NCBI RefSeq assembly: GCF_052055875.1
Contig: NZ_CP170508.1
Span: forward strand, 2,418,001 to 2,482,000
Origin: Methanosphaerula subterraneus
GTDB taxonomy: Archaea > Halobacteriota > Methanomicrobia > Methanomicrobiales > Methanospirillaceae
Direction: 5' to 3'
DNA length: 64,000 bases
Shown: one piece after another, positions 27,600 to 35,484 of the stretch
Layout: the number at the start of each line of letters is the position of its first letter
Position numbering within the stretch: position 1 is the first letter of the stretch
Made by a program: the position numbers and the translations under genes
Notes under the pieces: model-generated
The model's database searches: none
What the model was told of the DNA's origin: nothing
Seen by the model: the letters and a program-made list of their open reading frames with translations, nothing else

Positions 27600-28385
27600 A
27601 TGGATAAGAAGCGGGTCAAGGACTATATGACCTACGATGTCGTCACCGTCGATGCACAGGGGATCGTCCGGGAGGTCTTTGAGAAGATACGGACGACCAA
27701 CCACGACGGGTTCCCGGTGGTCGACAACGGCGAGGTGGTCGGGTACATCGCAGCCAGGGATCTCCTCTTCGCCCACCCGTCCACGCAGGTCAGAGAGGTG
27801 ATGTCCAGTCATCTGATCGTCGCCGACCCGGATATGAGCATCAACGATGCGGCCCGGGTTATCTTCCGGTCAGGAATCCAGAAGCTCCCTGTGGTGGACG
27901 AGAAGAACCACCTGGTCGGGATCGTCTCGAACTCGGACGTGATCCGCTCGCAGATCGAGCATGTCTCCCCTGAGAAGGTCTTCAACTTCATCACGACCCT
28001 GAAGAAGCTGTATGGGATCGAGCCGACGCTCCGCCGGGGTTCGGTCCCGATCGAGGGGCTCCTTCCGACGCAGTCCAAGATCTATGAGGACGAGCTGGAA
28101 GGAAGGATGTACGAGATCAGAAAAGGGCTTGCAGAGCCGCTGATCGTCGTCAGCCGGCCGGGCAGGAACATCCTCGTCGACGGTCACCACCGGGCCATCG
28201 CGGCGAAGAGGCTCGGGCTGCTGACGCTGGACGCCTATATCATCGAGTTCACCGAAGATATCGAGCTTGGAATGGAGCGGACGGCCCGGTCGATGCATCT
28301 GGAGACGCTCGATGATATCCAGGTGCTCGACTATGCCCGCCATCCCCTGGTGGCCCTTACCCACCGACTTGTAAAAAGAGTATAA
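27600..28385 (+). CDS. CBS-pair protein with ParB/sulfiredoxin-like C-terminal domain
   Basis: A 261-residue protein. Two CBS motifs occupy about residues 4-118 (VKDYMTYDVVTVDAQ, then VREVMSSHLIVADPDMSIND), a Bateman module that normally senses adenine nucleotides or SAM. From about residue 140 a ParB N-terminal-like domain follows, with the characteristic ILVDGHHRAIAAKRLGL. No helix-turn-helix DNA-binding region of true ParB is seen. ParB-like nuclease/CTPase folds and the serine kinase SerK share this fold, so a ligand-controlled enzyme such as a kinase is possible. It is monocistronic, with a hairpin plus T-tract terminator right after the stop. Confidence 0.82.
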   Translation: MDKKRVKDYMTYDVVTVDAQGIVREVFEKIRTTNHDGFPVVDNGEVVGYIAARDLLFAHPSTQVREVMSSHLIVADPDMSINDAARVIFRSGIQKLPVVDEKNHLVGIVSNSDVIRSQIEHVSPEKVFNFITTLKKLYGIEPTLRRGSVPIEGLLPTQSKIYEDELEGRMYEIRKGLAEPLIVVSRPGRNILVDGHHRAIAAKRLGLLTLDAYIIEFTEDIELGMERTARSMHLETLDDIQVLDYARHPLVALTHRLVKRV

Positions 28386-28386
28386 A

Positions 28387-28414
28387 GGCCCATTCTGGGC
28401 CAATTGTTTTTTTT
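28387..28414 (+). terminator. Hairpin plus T-tract terminator
   Basis: Six-base inverted repeat GGCCCA (28387-28392) and TGGGCC (28396-28401) with a three-base loop, followed by a run of eight T (28407-28414). It sits two bases after the CBS-protein stop and before a convergent gene. It looks like an intrinsic terminator; archaeal termination mostly needs only the T-tract. Confidence 0.7.
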
Positions 28415-28421
28415 GGACGCT

Positions 28422-29600
28422 TCAGGACCCTTCACATCTGGGATCAAACTTTTTATTCAGCACATGCTCCTTGACGACCGTCCCTTCGGGGATGACGGTC
28501 TCCGGCCAGAGCCTGGTCTTGGAGTGGATCACGACCCCCCGCTGGATCATCACCCGCGGGCCGATGACGGTGTCGTTCTCAATGCTGCAATCCTCCCGGA
28601 TCACGGTGTCGTTATCGATGATCGAACCGCTGACCGTGCTGTTCTTCCCGACGACGATCCGGTTGTACAGCGAAGAGGAGAAGATCTTGGCATTCGCCTT
28701 GATATGGCAGTCCTCGCCGATCGAGGTATACGGGCCGATCAGCACATCCTTCTCGATGATCGTCCCGGCCCCAATCGCCACCGGCCCGATCACCCGGGTG
28801 TTGGAGCCGAGCGAGATCGAGTCCCCAAGCTGGACCGGCCCGAGGACGTGGGCTCCTTTCATCGCCAGGTTGCCACTGATGTTGGTGGCCGACATCTCCT
28901 GCAGTTTCCACCGCTCAGCGACCCGCAAAGAGATGGGACTCCCGACGTCGGTCCAGTTGCCCCGGGCAAGCCAGCCCTTGAGGACATGTCCCTCGTTCAT
29001 CAGGGCAGGGAAGAGGTCGCGGGCGAAGTCATACTTGGTGCCGGCAGGGATGTGGTCGAAGACCTCGGGGTTGAAGATGTACATCCCGGTCGAGGCCAGG
29101 TTGCTGAAGATCTCGCCTGGTGCCGGCTTCTCTTTGAACCGCTTGATCTCATAGTTGACATCGATCTCAGCGATCCCGTACTCTGAGGGATCATCGATGC
29201 TGATCAGCCCGATGGTGGCGATATGGTTGCCACGCCTGTGTTCGCGGTAGAACTCGAGCACGTTCAGATCGGTGACATGATCCCCGCCGACCACCAGGAA
29301 CGGTTGCCCGTCCAGGTACTGCTGGGCGTTCTTCACGCTCCCCGCAGTCCCCATCTTCACCTTCTCATGGACATAGGTGATGTCCACGCCGTAGAGGGAA
29401 CCGTCGCCGAGTGCCTGCTCTATAGACGACCCCATATACCCGAGGGTGATCACCACCTCGTTGAAGCCGAGGTTGGATAGGTGTGAGACGAGGTGCTGTA
29501 TCGAGGGCCGGTTGACGATGGGTATGCATGGCTTTGGACGCTCGAACGTGAGTGGACGGAGACGGGTTCCCTCTCCTCCGCACATGATACAGACCTTCAT
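28422..29600 (-). CDS. Sugar-1-phosphate nucleotidyltransferase with left-handed beta-helix C-terminus
   Basis: A 392-residue protein from ATG 29600 (MKVCIMCGGEGTRLRPLTFE), whose first residues are the nucleotide-binding signature GGEGTRLRPLT plus RPKPCIPI. FLVVGGDHVTDLN supplies the metal-binding Asp. From about residue 245 there are hexapeptide repeats (for example SISLGSNTRVIGPVAIGAGT) forming a left-handed beta helix. The combination fits mannose-1-phosphate guanylyltransferase or glucose-1-phosphate thymidylyl/uridylyltransferase families of archaea; the nucleotide and sugar cannot be settled by eye. A longer start at 29750 is open but unconserved. It could feed nucleotide sugars to the surface-glycan pathways encoded earlier. 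Confidence 0.85.
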   Translation of the reverse strand: MKVCIMCGGEGTRLRPLTFERPKPCIPIVNRPSIQHLVSHLSNLGFNEVVITLGYMGSSIEQALGDGSLYGVDITYVHEKVKMGTAGSVKNAQQYLDGQPFLVVGGDHVTDLNVLEFYREHRRGNHIATIGLISIDDPSEYGIAEIDVNYEIKRFKEKPAPGEIFSNLASTGMYIFNPEVFDHIPAGTKYDFARDLFPALMNEGHVLKGWLARGNWTDVGSPISLRVAERWKLQEMSATNISGNLAMKGAHVLGPVQLGDSISLGSNTRVIGPVAIGAGTIIEKDVLIGPYTSIGEDCHIKANAKIFSSSLYNRIVVGKNSTVSGSIIDNDTVIREDCSIENDTVIGPRVMIQRGVVIHSKTRLWPETVIPEGTVVKEHVLNKKFDPRCEGS

Positions 29601-29792
29601 GCTCACATGTAGATGCTCATGACGTTTAATGGTGTTCAGAGGGGATCTCTCCGGGCCCAGGGGAGGACCCTGTCCTGATAACCTCCTGAATTTTTTGGAG
29701 AAAATCAAAATATGCAGTGAATTTTCTGCATGCATCCGTTTTTGGGTCAAAATGTCGCAAATAAAAAATGATAAAATTTTAATATGGCTTGG

Positions 29793-29802
29793 GATATATA
29801 AT
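29793..29802 (+). promoter_or_regulatory. Putative TATA box for the helical-repeat protein gene
   Basis: The stretch GATATATAAT lies about 35 bases before the ATG at 29833 in an AT-rich region between divergent genes, a usual distance for an archaeal TATA box with a short leader. No transcript data are available here. Confidence 0.45.
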
Positions 29803-29832
29803 AATGAAGTATAAAGTTATTGATTGGTGTCG

Positions 29833-32800
29833 ATGTCTTCAATATCCGTTCTCCAACAAAAGATCGAAGGGGCGATAGAGCGGAGGGATTATCCTTCGAT
29901 GGCCGAAGCTCTGATGGAGATCGAGTCTGTCGCAAAGAGAAAGGAACGGGCTGAACTGATCCAGGCAGTGAACACCCGCCTTGAAGAGGCCGGATTTCTG
30001 CGGGACGAGCCTGAACTCTTCTCCTCCCTGATGGAATTGTCACGTGAAGAGATCGAGTCCCTGGTCCATCGGATGGTCGACCAGTACATCAGCACCGCCA
30101 ACCAGCAGTGGATCGGCGCGATCATCAGCCTCTCTGGCCGGCTCGACCGGAAGAGTCACCAGTCCAAGGTCCTCTCATCAGTGACCAGGGCCCTGGTGCA
30201 GGAGGGGGTGCGGGCGAAGAACCCGGTGCTGATCGAAGAGGGGATGGGCCTCCTCGCCCATATCAGCTTCCGGAAGTACCGATCGGCGCTGTTGATCGAA
30301 ATTGTCCCCTCCCTGATCGCCTGGGGGATCGAGACACGGGACATCAGGTTCCATCAGACTGCGCTCGACCTGGTGCAGGAGATCGGGGACGTCTCTGAGC
30401 GGGCAGACCTTCACTGTGAGATTGTGACGGCGATGGTTGCGATCGGAGTGGCACAGCGTGATCTCCCGATCATTATCGATGCGATCAGGAGCGCCTCGAC
30501 GATCCTGCAGAAGATCCGCCGGATCAACTGTACGCTTGGTATCATCGATATCACCTGGCGGTCCCCGCTCGGTCGGAACATCGCTGACATCCGGAGTTTT
30601 GTAGGGTCGTTTGCAGATCTCCCGCTCAACCGCCAGACCGAGATTCTCGAGTGTCTGATCCAGGAACTGCTCGAGCGGGTGAGGGACAAGTCCCAGCTCT
30701 ACTCGACGCTGATCTCGCTGGAACGGGAGATCCCGGGATCACGCCGGTACCTGGTTATCAGGCTCTTAAAGAAGGCTGAGTTGACCGCTGACCTCTGGTA
30801 TATCCGTAAGGCGCTCGAGTTCAACGGTCGGATCGTCGACCCCGCTCAGGTCCCGCTCAAGGAGATCATTCACTCAGGGATCGTGATCGCTGAGAAGACC
30901 GGGGACGCACAGTTCCTGATGGCCATCATCGACCTGGTCGACAAACTCTATGACCGGTCCACCGGGCTGCACACCTACCTCCACTTCACCAACACACTGC
31001 TCCGAATCGGGGAGTTCTACAGTGCCATTGCGGTCTTTGGAAGAGTCTTTCCGATCGATTATCCGTATCGCCCTCAGATCGATGACTCCGTTGTCAGGCT
31101 GCTGAAGGAGGGAGTGATCCGCGATGAGGTGGACCTTCTCTCTGGAAAGGTGCTCACCAAGATGGAGCCGTCCCATGCAGAGATTGCAATCTACCGGGCT
31201 GTCTACGAACTCTGCAAGGACCATCCGTTCGGAGTGCTGACCGAGCACAGTGCTGCGATCAAGGCCCTGGCCAATCTGCATCCGCGGAGCGATCACCTGG
31301 TCTGTGACTGCATCAGGATCCTGATCGAGCATGGGTTCCTGACCTCGCAGGACCCCGGGATTCTGATCGACTTCGCCGAGGGGATCACCGACCTGACCCT
31401 GCGGGAGCGTGCGGTCTCGACGATCATCAAGAACCTGACGAGCATCGGGGTCGAGCAGAGCAGCCGGGATTTCCTGCAGCGGGCGATCGGTCTCTCCATC
31501 AACATTGAGGGGCAGCATACTCGTTCGGAGGCGCTCTTCAATGTGATCGAGGCAGCTTCGCTCCTCGCCGTCAAGCAATCAGATCTTGATCTCCTTCGAA
31601 GGATGAAGGTCTGGTCCACCTCGCTGCTGGACAAGGAATATGCGGTCTCTGCGATCGGAAAGATCATTCAGGGGATGATTCGGTACGCGCTGATCGAGAA
31701 GGCCCCGTATGCGCTGGACGAGGCGACCCAGATCCTTGAGACGATCGATGATCCGTCGCTCCGTCAGGTCCTGATGGAGCGGATCATCGAGAACTACATC
31801 AGGGTCGGCTGCCTGACGCTGGAGGAGACCGGGGCGATCAGCGACTCTTCTGACTTTGTTCAGGAGATACGCCCGTTCCGGCAGGCGCTCTCGCTGCTCA
31901 AGCAGTACCAGCAGAAACAACAGATCTCCTTAAAGATTGCCAGTTCGATTGATATCATCCTGCAGTACGCCGATCGATCTACCAATATGAACTTCTTTGT
32001 TCCGCTGACGATCTTCTCGCTGGAGATAGAGAACCTATACGAGCGGGACGCGATGATCACCCGTATCGCCTCAGGGCTCCGTGAGATCATCGAGCTGCTC
32101 GACTCCACCGATTCGTATGAGATCCTCTCGTACCTGCTGATGCGGCTGGACCAGGCCGGCAGTTCAGAGCTGATCCTGGATCTTGCCTACAATCTGAACG
32201 AGCAGATTCGGGACGTCTATACTCGACTCTCCGGGATGTGCACGCTGGCGGATCTATACCTGCAGAACGGAAAGACCGGGCGGGCCGGTGAGATCTTAAC
32301 GAATGTCCGTTCTCTGACCGAGGCCATCTCATCGGCTTACCAGCGGGTGCTGTTGCTGGCTGAGGTGGCCACGCTGCTCGTCCGGTCCGATGAGGAGCAG
32401 GCGTATGCCTGTCTTGGGGAAGCAATAGATCTACTCCCGTTGGTCGAGCCTGAGAAGGACTCACTGGTGCGTGTGCAGCTGGTCCTCTCGATCGTTTCGC
32501 TCAACAGTACAAATCAGAACCCGGAGAATATCACCCGGGCGATGCAGATCGTCTCTGATATCCGGACCCCTGAGGATTATATTGAGGCCCTGATCGCGAT
32601 ATCGAATATGGTCAGGCATGACCCGGTGAAGTGCCGGGATATCCTTCGTGCGGTAGCAGCGTCGATCCAGACGATCGTTTCACCGTACGAACGGGCAATC
32701 GCTCTCTTAGATGTGGTGCCGATCGCTGAGTCTTCAGGTGAGTATACCTATGCGGACCTCTTCCTGGGAAGGGCGGAGGCGGCACTGCAGGAGATCAACA

Positions 32801-33402
32801 TCCCATTCATCGTATCGGTGGTGAAGAAGGCTGTGGTTCAGAAACTGCTGATGATCTCGGCCCGGAGACCTGATCCGGCGTACCGAGAAAGGGCCGTGGC
32901 GGTGGCACGTTCGATCGAGGACGATGATATCCGGACTGAAGTCCTCCGGAAGATGAACCTTGAGTTCGAGTCTCCCCCGCGGGATCTGATCTCCACCAAC
33001 GTACTGGAGGCGAGGCGGAAGATTCTCTCAGGGGAGTTCACGAAGGGAATGATCGTCTCGCTTGAGCGGGTGCTCCACACTCTCTCTGACCGGGCACTGC
33101 AGGCCCGGCTCTATACCGATCTCTATGTCAGTGCCCGCGAAGCAGGACAGGAGAACATGGCAGAGAAGATGCTCCAGGCCGCGATCACGGCTGCGGGGAT
33201 CATCCGCCCGCTCTCAAGGAGGGTCTACGTGCTCGGGGAGATTGCACTGCGGACCTTTGCAGCCGGCGATGAGGCTCGGTCAGGGGACGTGATGGATATG
33301 GCCGGCGAGGCGGCGACCAACATCCGGGAGTTCAAACAGCGTGACCAGGTCTTTGATGAACTGGCGATGGTGATCAGGGTGATGCAGGAGCTCCGCCTGT
33401 GA
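29833..33402 (+). CDS. Large alpha-solenoid (HEAT/TPR-like) repeat protein of unknown function
   Basis: A 1189-residue soluble protein made almost entirely of amphipathic helical pairs. Units of about 35-60 residues recur, often with patterns like AL-x2-I-x2-GI-x-x-G/RD and short lines such as EIVTAMVAIGVAQRDLPIII, RAVSTIIKNLTSIGVEQSS and RVLLLAEVATLLVRSDEEQ. No catalytic motif, signal peptide or membrane segment is seen. Such alpha-solenoids usually serve as protein-binding scaffolds. The ATG at 29833 is preferred over the upstream TTG and GTG in the same frame. Its last base region overlaps the acylphosphatase gene (GTG/TGA), so the two are co-translated. I do not recognise a named family. 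Confidence 0.85.
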   Translation: MSSISVLQQKIEGAIERRDYPSMAEALMEIESVAKRKERAELIQAVNTRLEEAGFLRDEPELFSSLMELSREEIESLVHRMVDQYISTANQQWIGAIISLSGRLDRKSHQSKVLSSVTRALVQEGVRAKNPVLIEEGMGLLAHISFRKYRSALLIEIVPSLIAWGIETRDIRFHQTALDLVQEIGDVSERADLHCEIVTAMVAIGVAQRDLPIIIDAIRSASTILQKIRRINCTLGIIDITWRSPLGRNIADIRSFVGSFADLPLNRQTEILECLIQELLERVRDKSQLYSTLISLEREIPGSRRYLVIRLLKKAELTADLWYIRKALEFNGRIVDPAQVPLKEIIHSGIVIAEKTGDAQFLMAIIDLVDKLYDRSTGLHTYLHFTNTLLRIGEFYSAIAVFGRVFPIDYPYRPQIDDSVVRLLKEGVIRDEVDLLSGKVLTKMEPSHAEIAIYRAVYELCKDHPFGVLTEHSAAIKALANLHPRSDHLVCDCIRILIEHGFLTSQDPGILIDFAEGITDLTLRERAVSTIIKNLTSIGVEQSSRDFLQRAIGLSINIEGQHTRSEALFNVIEAASLLAVKQSDLDLLRRMKVWSTSLLDKEYAVSAIGKIIQGMIRYALIEKAPYALDEATQILETIDDPSLRQVLMERIIENYIRVGCLTLEETGAISDSSDFVQEIRPFRQALSLLKQYQQKQQISLKIASSIDIILQYADRSTNMNFFVPLTIFSLEIENLYERDAMITRIASGLREIIELLDSTDSYEILSYLLMRLDQAGSSELILDLAYNLNEQIRDVYTRLSGMCTLADLYLQNGKTGRAGEILTNVRSLTEAISSAYQRVLLLAEVATLLVRSDEEQAYACLGEAIDLLPLVEPEKDSLVRVQLVLSIVSLNSTNQNPENITRAMQIVSDIRTPEDYIEALIAISNMVRHDPVKCRDILRAVAASIQTIVSPYERAIALLDVVPIAESSGEYTYADLFLGRAEAALQEINIPFIVSVVKKAVVQKLLMISARRPDPAYRERAVAVARSIEDDDIRTEVLRKMNLEFESPPRDLISTNVLEARRKILSGEFTKGMIVSLERVLHTLSDRALQARLYTDLYVSAREAGQENMAEKMLQAAITAAGIIRPLSRRVYVLGEIALRTFAAGDEARSGDVMDMAGEAATNIREFKQRDQVFDELAMVIRVMQELRL

Positions 33403-33674
33403 CGGGCGTTGAGATCCTGATAACTGGCCGTGTCCAGTCTGTTGGATTCCGAGCCTGTGTCAGGAGGATCGCCGAGTCCCTGATCATCTGTGGCGAAGTG
33501 ATGAACCTGACCGATGGCAGGGTCCGGGTCTATGCGGTGACAGAGCCGGTGATCCTGGAGAAGTTCATATCGATGCTGTACAGCTGCCCTCGTGCGATCA
33601 TACGGGACATTAGGGTGAGGGAGATCGAAGCGGCCGAGTACCCGGACTTTTCAATCAGACGTGGCCTTTTTTAA
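33399..33674 (+). CDS. acyP: Acylphosphatase
   Basis: A 91-residue acylphosphatase, which hydrolyses carboxyl-phosphate bonds. The active-site loop GRVQSVGFRACVRRIA carries the phosphate-binding Arg (in GFR), and the conserved Asn lies in MNLTDGRVRVYA. Length is normal for the family. It starts with GTG overlapping the stop of the helical-repeat gene by four bases, indicating translational coupling. Its 3' end overlaps the convergent cas1 gene by 20 bases, and T-runs in this overlap probably serve as terminators in both directions. In this fold, similar domains also occur in HypF, but here the protein stands alone. Confidence 0.9.
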   Translation: MTGVEILITGRVQSVGFRACVRRIAESLIICGEVMNLTDGRVRVYAVTEPVILEKFISMLYSCPRAIIRDIRVREIEAAEYPDFSIRRGLF

Positions 33675-34662
33675 CGCTTTTTAGGGGGATGCGGGGAAAA
33701 AATTCTGCAGGATCGAGGATCCGGAATTCGCGACCATTGACCAGTGCATCAGAGAGCACCTCCACCTGCCTGCCGATCGCTACCTCTCCAATCGAGGTCT
33801 GCAGTTGCTGTAGCACGCGTCTGATCAGAGCATCCGAGAGGGTGCATCGGCTCTCCCCGACCTCGTAGTCGCTGGAAGCGATGCCCTGCCGAACGAGGGC
33901 GAAGACGGGCTGATCGACCATCTGCGGTTTGAAGAGTTCTGCTATGTCCCGTATCAGTGCTCTATCACCCTGATGAAGGAGTCCGATATCGGCATTGAGG
34001 TGGGCTCCGGCCAGGTGGACGGCACAGACTCCGGAGAGCACTCCATACGAGAGTGAGAGCATCGCGTTCACCGGGTCCATGTACGGCCTGGCTGTCCGCC
34101 GCCGAAAACCGGTTCCTTTGGGGATCGTGCGGGCCATGATCTCGTAATACATGTCGGTGGCCAGCCGGTGGAGCCGGCGTATCTCATCGAGGGTGACCAG
34201 GTATTCGAGCTCCTGCCGCGCATCCTGCAGCACCTCCAGCTCCCCCTGGTAGAGCGGGCTCTCCCCGGTGACCACGCTCGTCTCTCCGATCACCTGCAAC
34301 CTCCGTGCGAGCGCAGCCCTGGTGATTCCGAGCGCGTAATTGTGGGCCGGGGCCTGCTGTTGGATGGTGCGGACCTGCTCGTCGACCATGTCGCCGGGGG
34401 GTTTCAGGAGGCCGACTGGGGTGCCGTCGGCTGCGAAGAACGAGACCCAGTTCCCTGCCTTCTGCATATGCTGAAGCACGGCCGAATGGATCGTATGCCC
34501 GCCCACCACCAGCAGGTGGTGCACCTCTCCGATTGGGTACTCCGTTATGGTTCCGTTCTTCTGAACGGTCAGAGTACGAGGGGTGGACTTGATATGGGCA
34601 CCGTAGCCTGACACGACGAGCCAGGGGAGCTTATTGCAGGATCTTTGGGACACCGTTGGCAT
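33655..34662 (-). CDS. cas1: Solo Cas1-like integrase, no CRISPR or other cas genes nearby
   Basis: A 335-residue Cas1 homologue from ATG 34662, preceded by AGGTG; a GTG at 34689 is an alternative. The N-terminal beta domain begins LPWLVVSGYGAHIKSTPRTL. The C-terminal helical domain has FRRRTARPYMDPVNAMLSLS, GLLH (His230) and IRDIAELFKPQMVD (Asp239, Glu242), which align with the metal-binding His and acidic residues of Cas1. The usual Glu in the I-x-G-x-E-G position appears to be His165 (IRRLHRLATDMYY). No Cas2, array or casposon polymerase is visible. It lies 82 bases after nusA on the same strand, so it may be read from the RNA polymerase operon. Confidence 0.88.
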   Translation of the reverse strand: MPTVSQRSCNKLPWLVVSGYGAHIKSTPRTLTVQKNGTITEYPIGEVHHLLVVGGHTIHSAVLQHMQKAGNWVSFFAADGTPVGLLKPPGDMVDEQVRTIQQQAPAHNYALGITRAALARRLQVIGETSVVTGESPLYQGELEVLQDARQELEYLVTLDEIRRLHRLATDMYYEIMARTIPKGTGFRRRTARPYMDPVNAMLSLSYGVLSGVCAVHLAGAHLNADIGLLHQGDRALIRDIAELFKPQMVDQPVFALVRQGIASSDYEVGESRCTLSDALIRRVLQQLQTSIGEVAIGRQVEVLSDALVNGREFRILDPAEFFPRIPLKSVKKGHV

Positions 34663-34744
34663 ACACCTGATGTATCTCTTTGGATGCACTCATAAATAAC
34701 AGATCGATCGGTGACGATGATCGTCGGATTATCGGAAAAAAGGA

Positions 34745-35191
34745 TTAGTTGGTCTCGCTCTGTTCGAGCTGGACATCGGCAATATCATGCTGCCGCTGGG
34801 AGAGGCGCTTCGCCTTGAAGATGTTCTTGCCTTCCTTTCCGATCGCGATCCCGCGGTCCTCTTCTCTGACCTCGACATGGGCGATCGGCCCCTCTTCGCT
34901 CTCCTCGAATTCTACCGAGACGACCTGGGCGGGGAGGAAGCAGTTCTTGATGAACTGTTCGGGGTCGTCGGAGTACTCGACAACCTCAATCCGCTTGCCC
35001 ATCACGTCGGAGGCCTTCTTGATGCTGGCCCCTTTCTTGCCGATTGCAAGCCCCATCTCGCCGGGGTTGATCACGTAGATGATCCGCTCGTTTCGATCAT
35101 CGATCACACAGTCGCGGCTGCCTGCACCAGTCAGGCTCTCGAACTGTGAGATCAGGCGCATACAGTCCTCGGTTAACAGAACTTCTGCCAT
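34745..35191 (-). CDS. nusA: Archaeal NusA-like KH-domain transcription elongation/termination factor
   Basis: A 148-residue protein with two KH RNA-binding domains: GLAIGKKGASIKKASDVMGK and GIAIGKEGKNIFKAKRLSQR are their GxxG loops. This is the short archaeal NusA, which lacks the N-terminal and S1 domains of the bacterial protein. It follows rpl30e by two bases, the usual archaeal order after the RNA polymerase genes. In many euryarchaea rps12 comes next; here a T-tract and cas1 follow instead. Confidence 0.93.
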   Translation of the reverse strand: MAEVLLTEDCMRLISQFESLTGAGSRDCVIDDRNERIIYVINPGEMGLAIGKKGASIKKASDVMGKRIEVVEYSDDPEQFIKNCFLPAQVVSVEFEESEEGPIAHVEVREEDRGIAIGKEGKNIFKAKRLSQRQHDIADVQLEQSETN

Positions 35192-35193
35192 GA

Positions 35194-35484
35194 TTACGCC
35201 CTCTTGAGGCTGATGATATCCGACTCACCTGCACTGATGATAGCAAGTGCGCTGACCATGAACGGCTTTCCGCATGCCTTTCCGAGCTGCATGCTCGACC
35301 CTTCAAAGGTGTGGACGTAGACGTCGTTCTGTTCGTTCAGCATGGTCCGATAGGTGGGCGGGCAGTTTGCTGCGACGACGACCATCTGGGCTTTTCCATC
35401 CTTGATACATTCTGCTGTAGAGTTCTGGCCGAGCAGGACATCGCCTGTCTTGATGGCCTTTCTGAGTGAAGCATTAAAATCCAT
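35194..35484 (-). CDS. rpl30e: 50S ribosomal protein L30e
   Basis: A 96-residue L30e/L7Ae-family protein beginning MDFNASLRKAIKTGDVLLGQ, the standard start. GKAQMVVVAANCPP and a C-terminal GKPFMVSALAIISAG segment are family hallmarks. It binds rRNA in the large subunit. I chose ATG 35484, which overlaps the end of rpoA2 by 11 bases; the upstream in-frame start at 35514 lies inside rpoA2. It is part of the rpo-rpl30e-nusA operon. Confidence 0.94.
   Translation of the reverse strand: MDFNASLRKAIKTGDVLLGQNSTAECIKDGKAQMVVVAANCPPTYRTMLNEQNDVYVHTFEGSSMQLGKACGKPFMVSALAIISAGESDIISLKRA

Noticed and set aside
33600..34800. CRISPR array near cas1
   Set aside because: I searched by eye for regularly spaced direct repeats of 25-40 bases around the gene and across the window's gaps and saw none.
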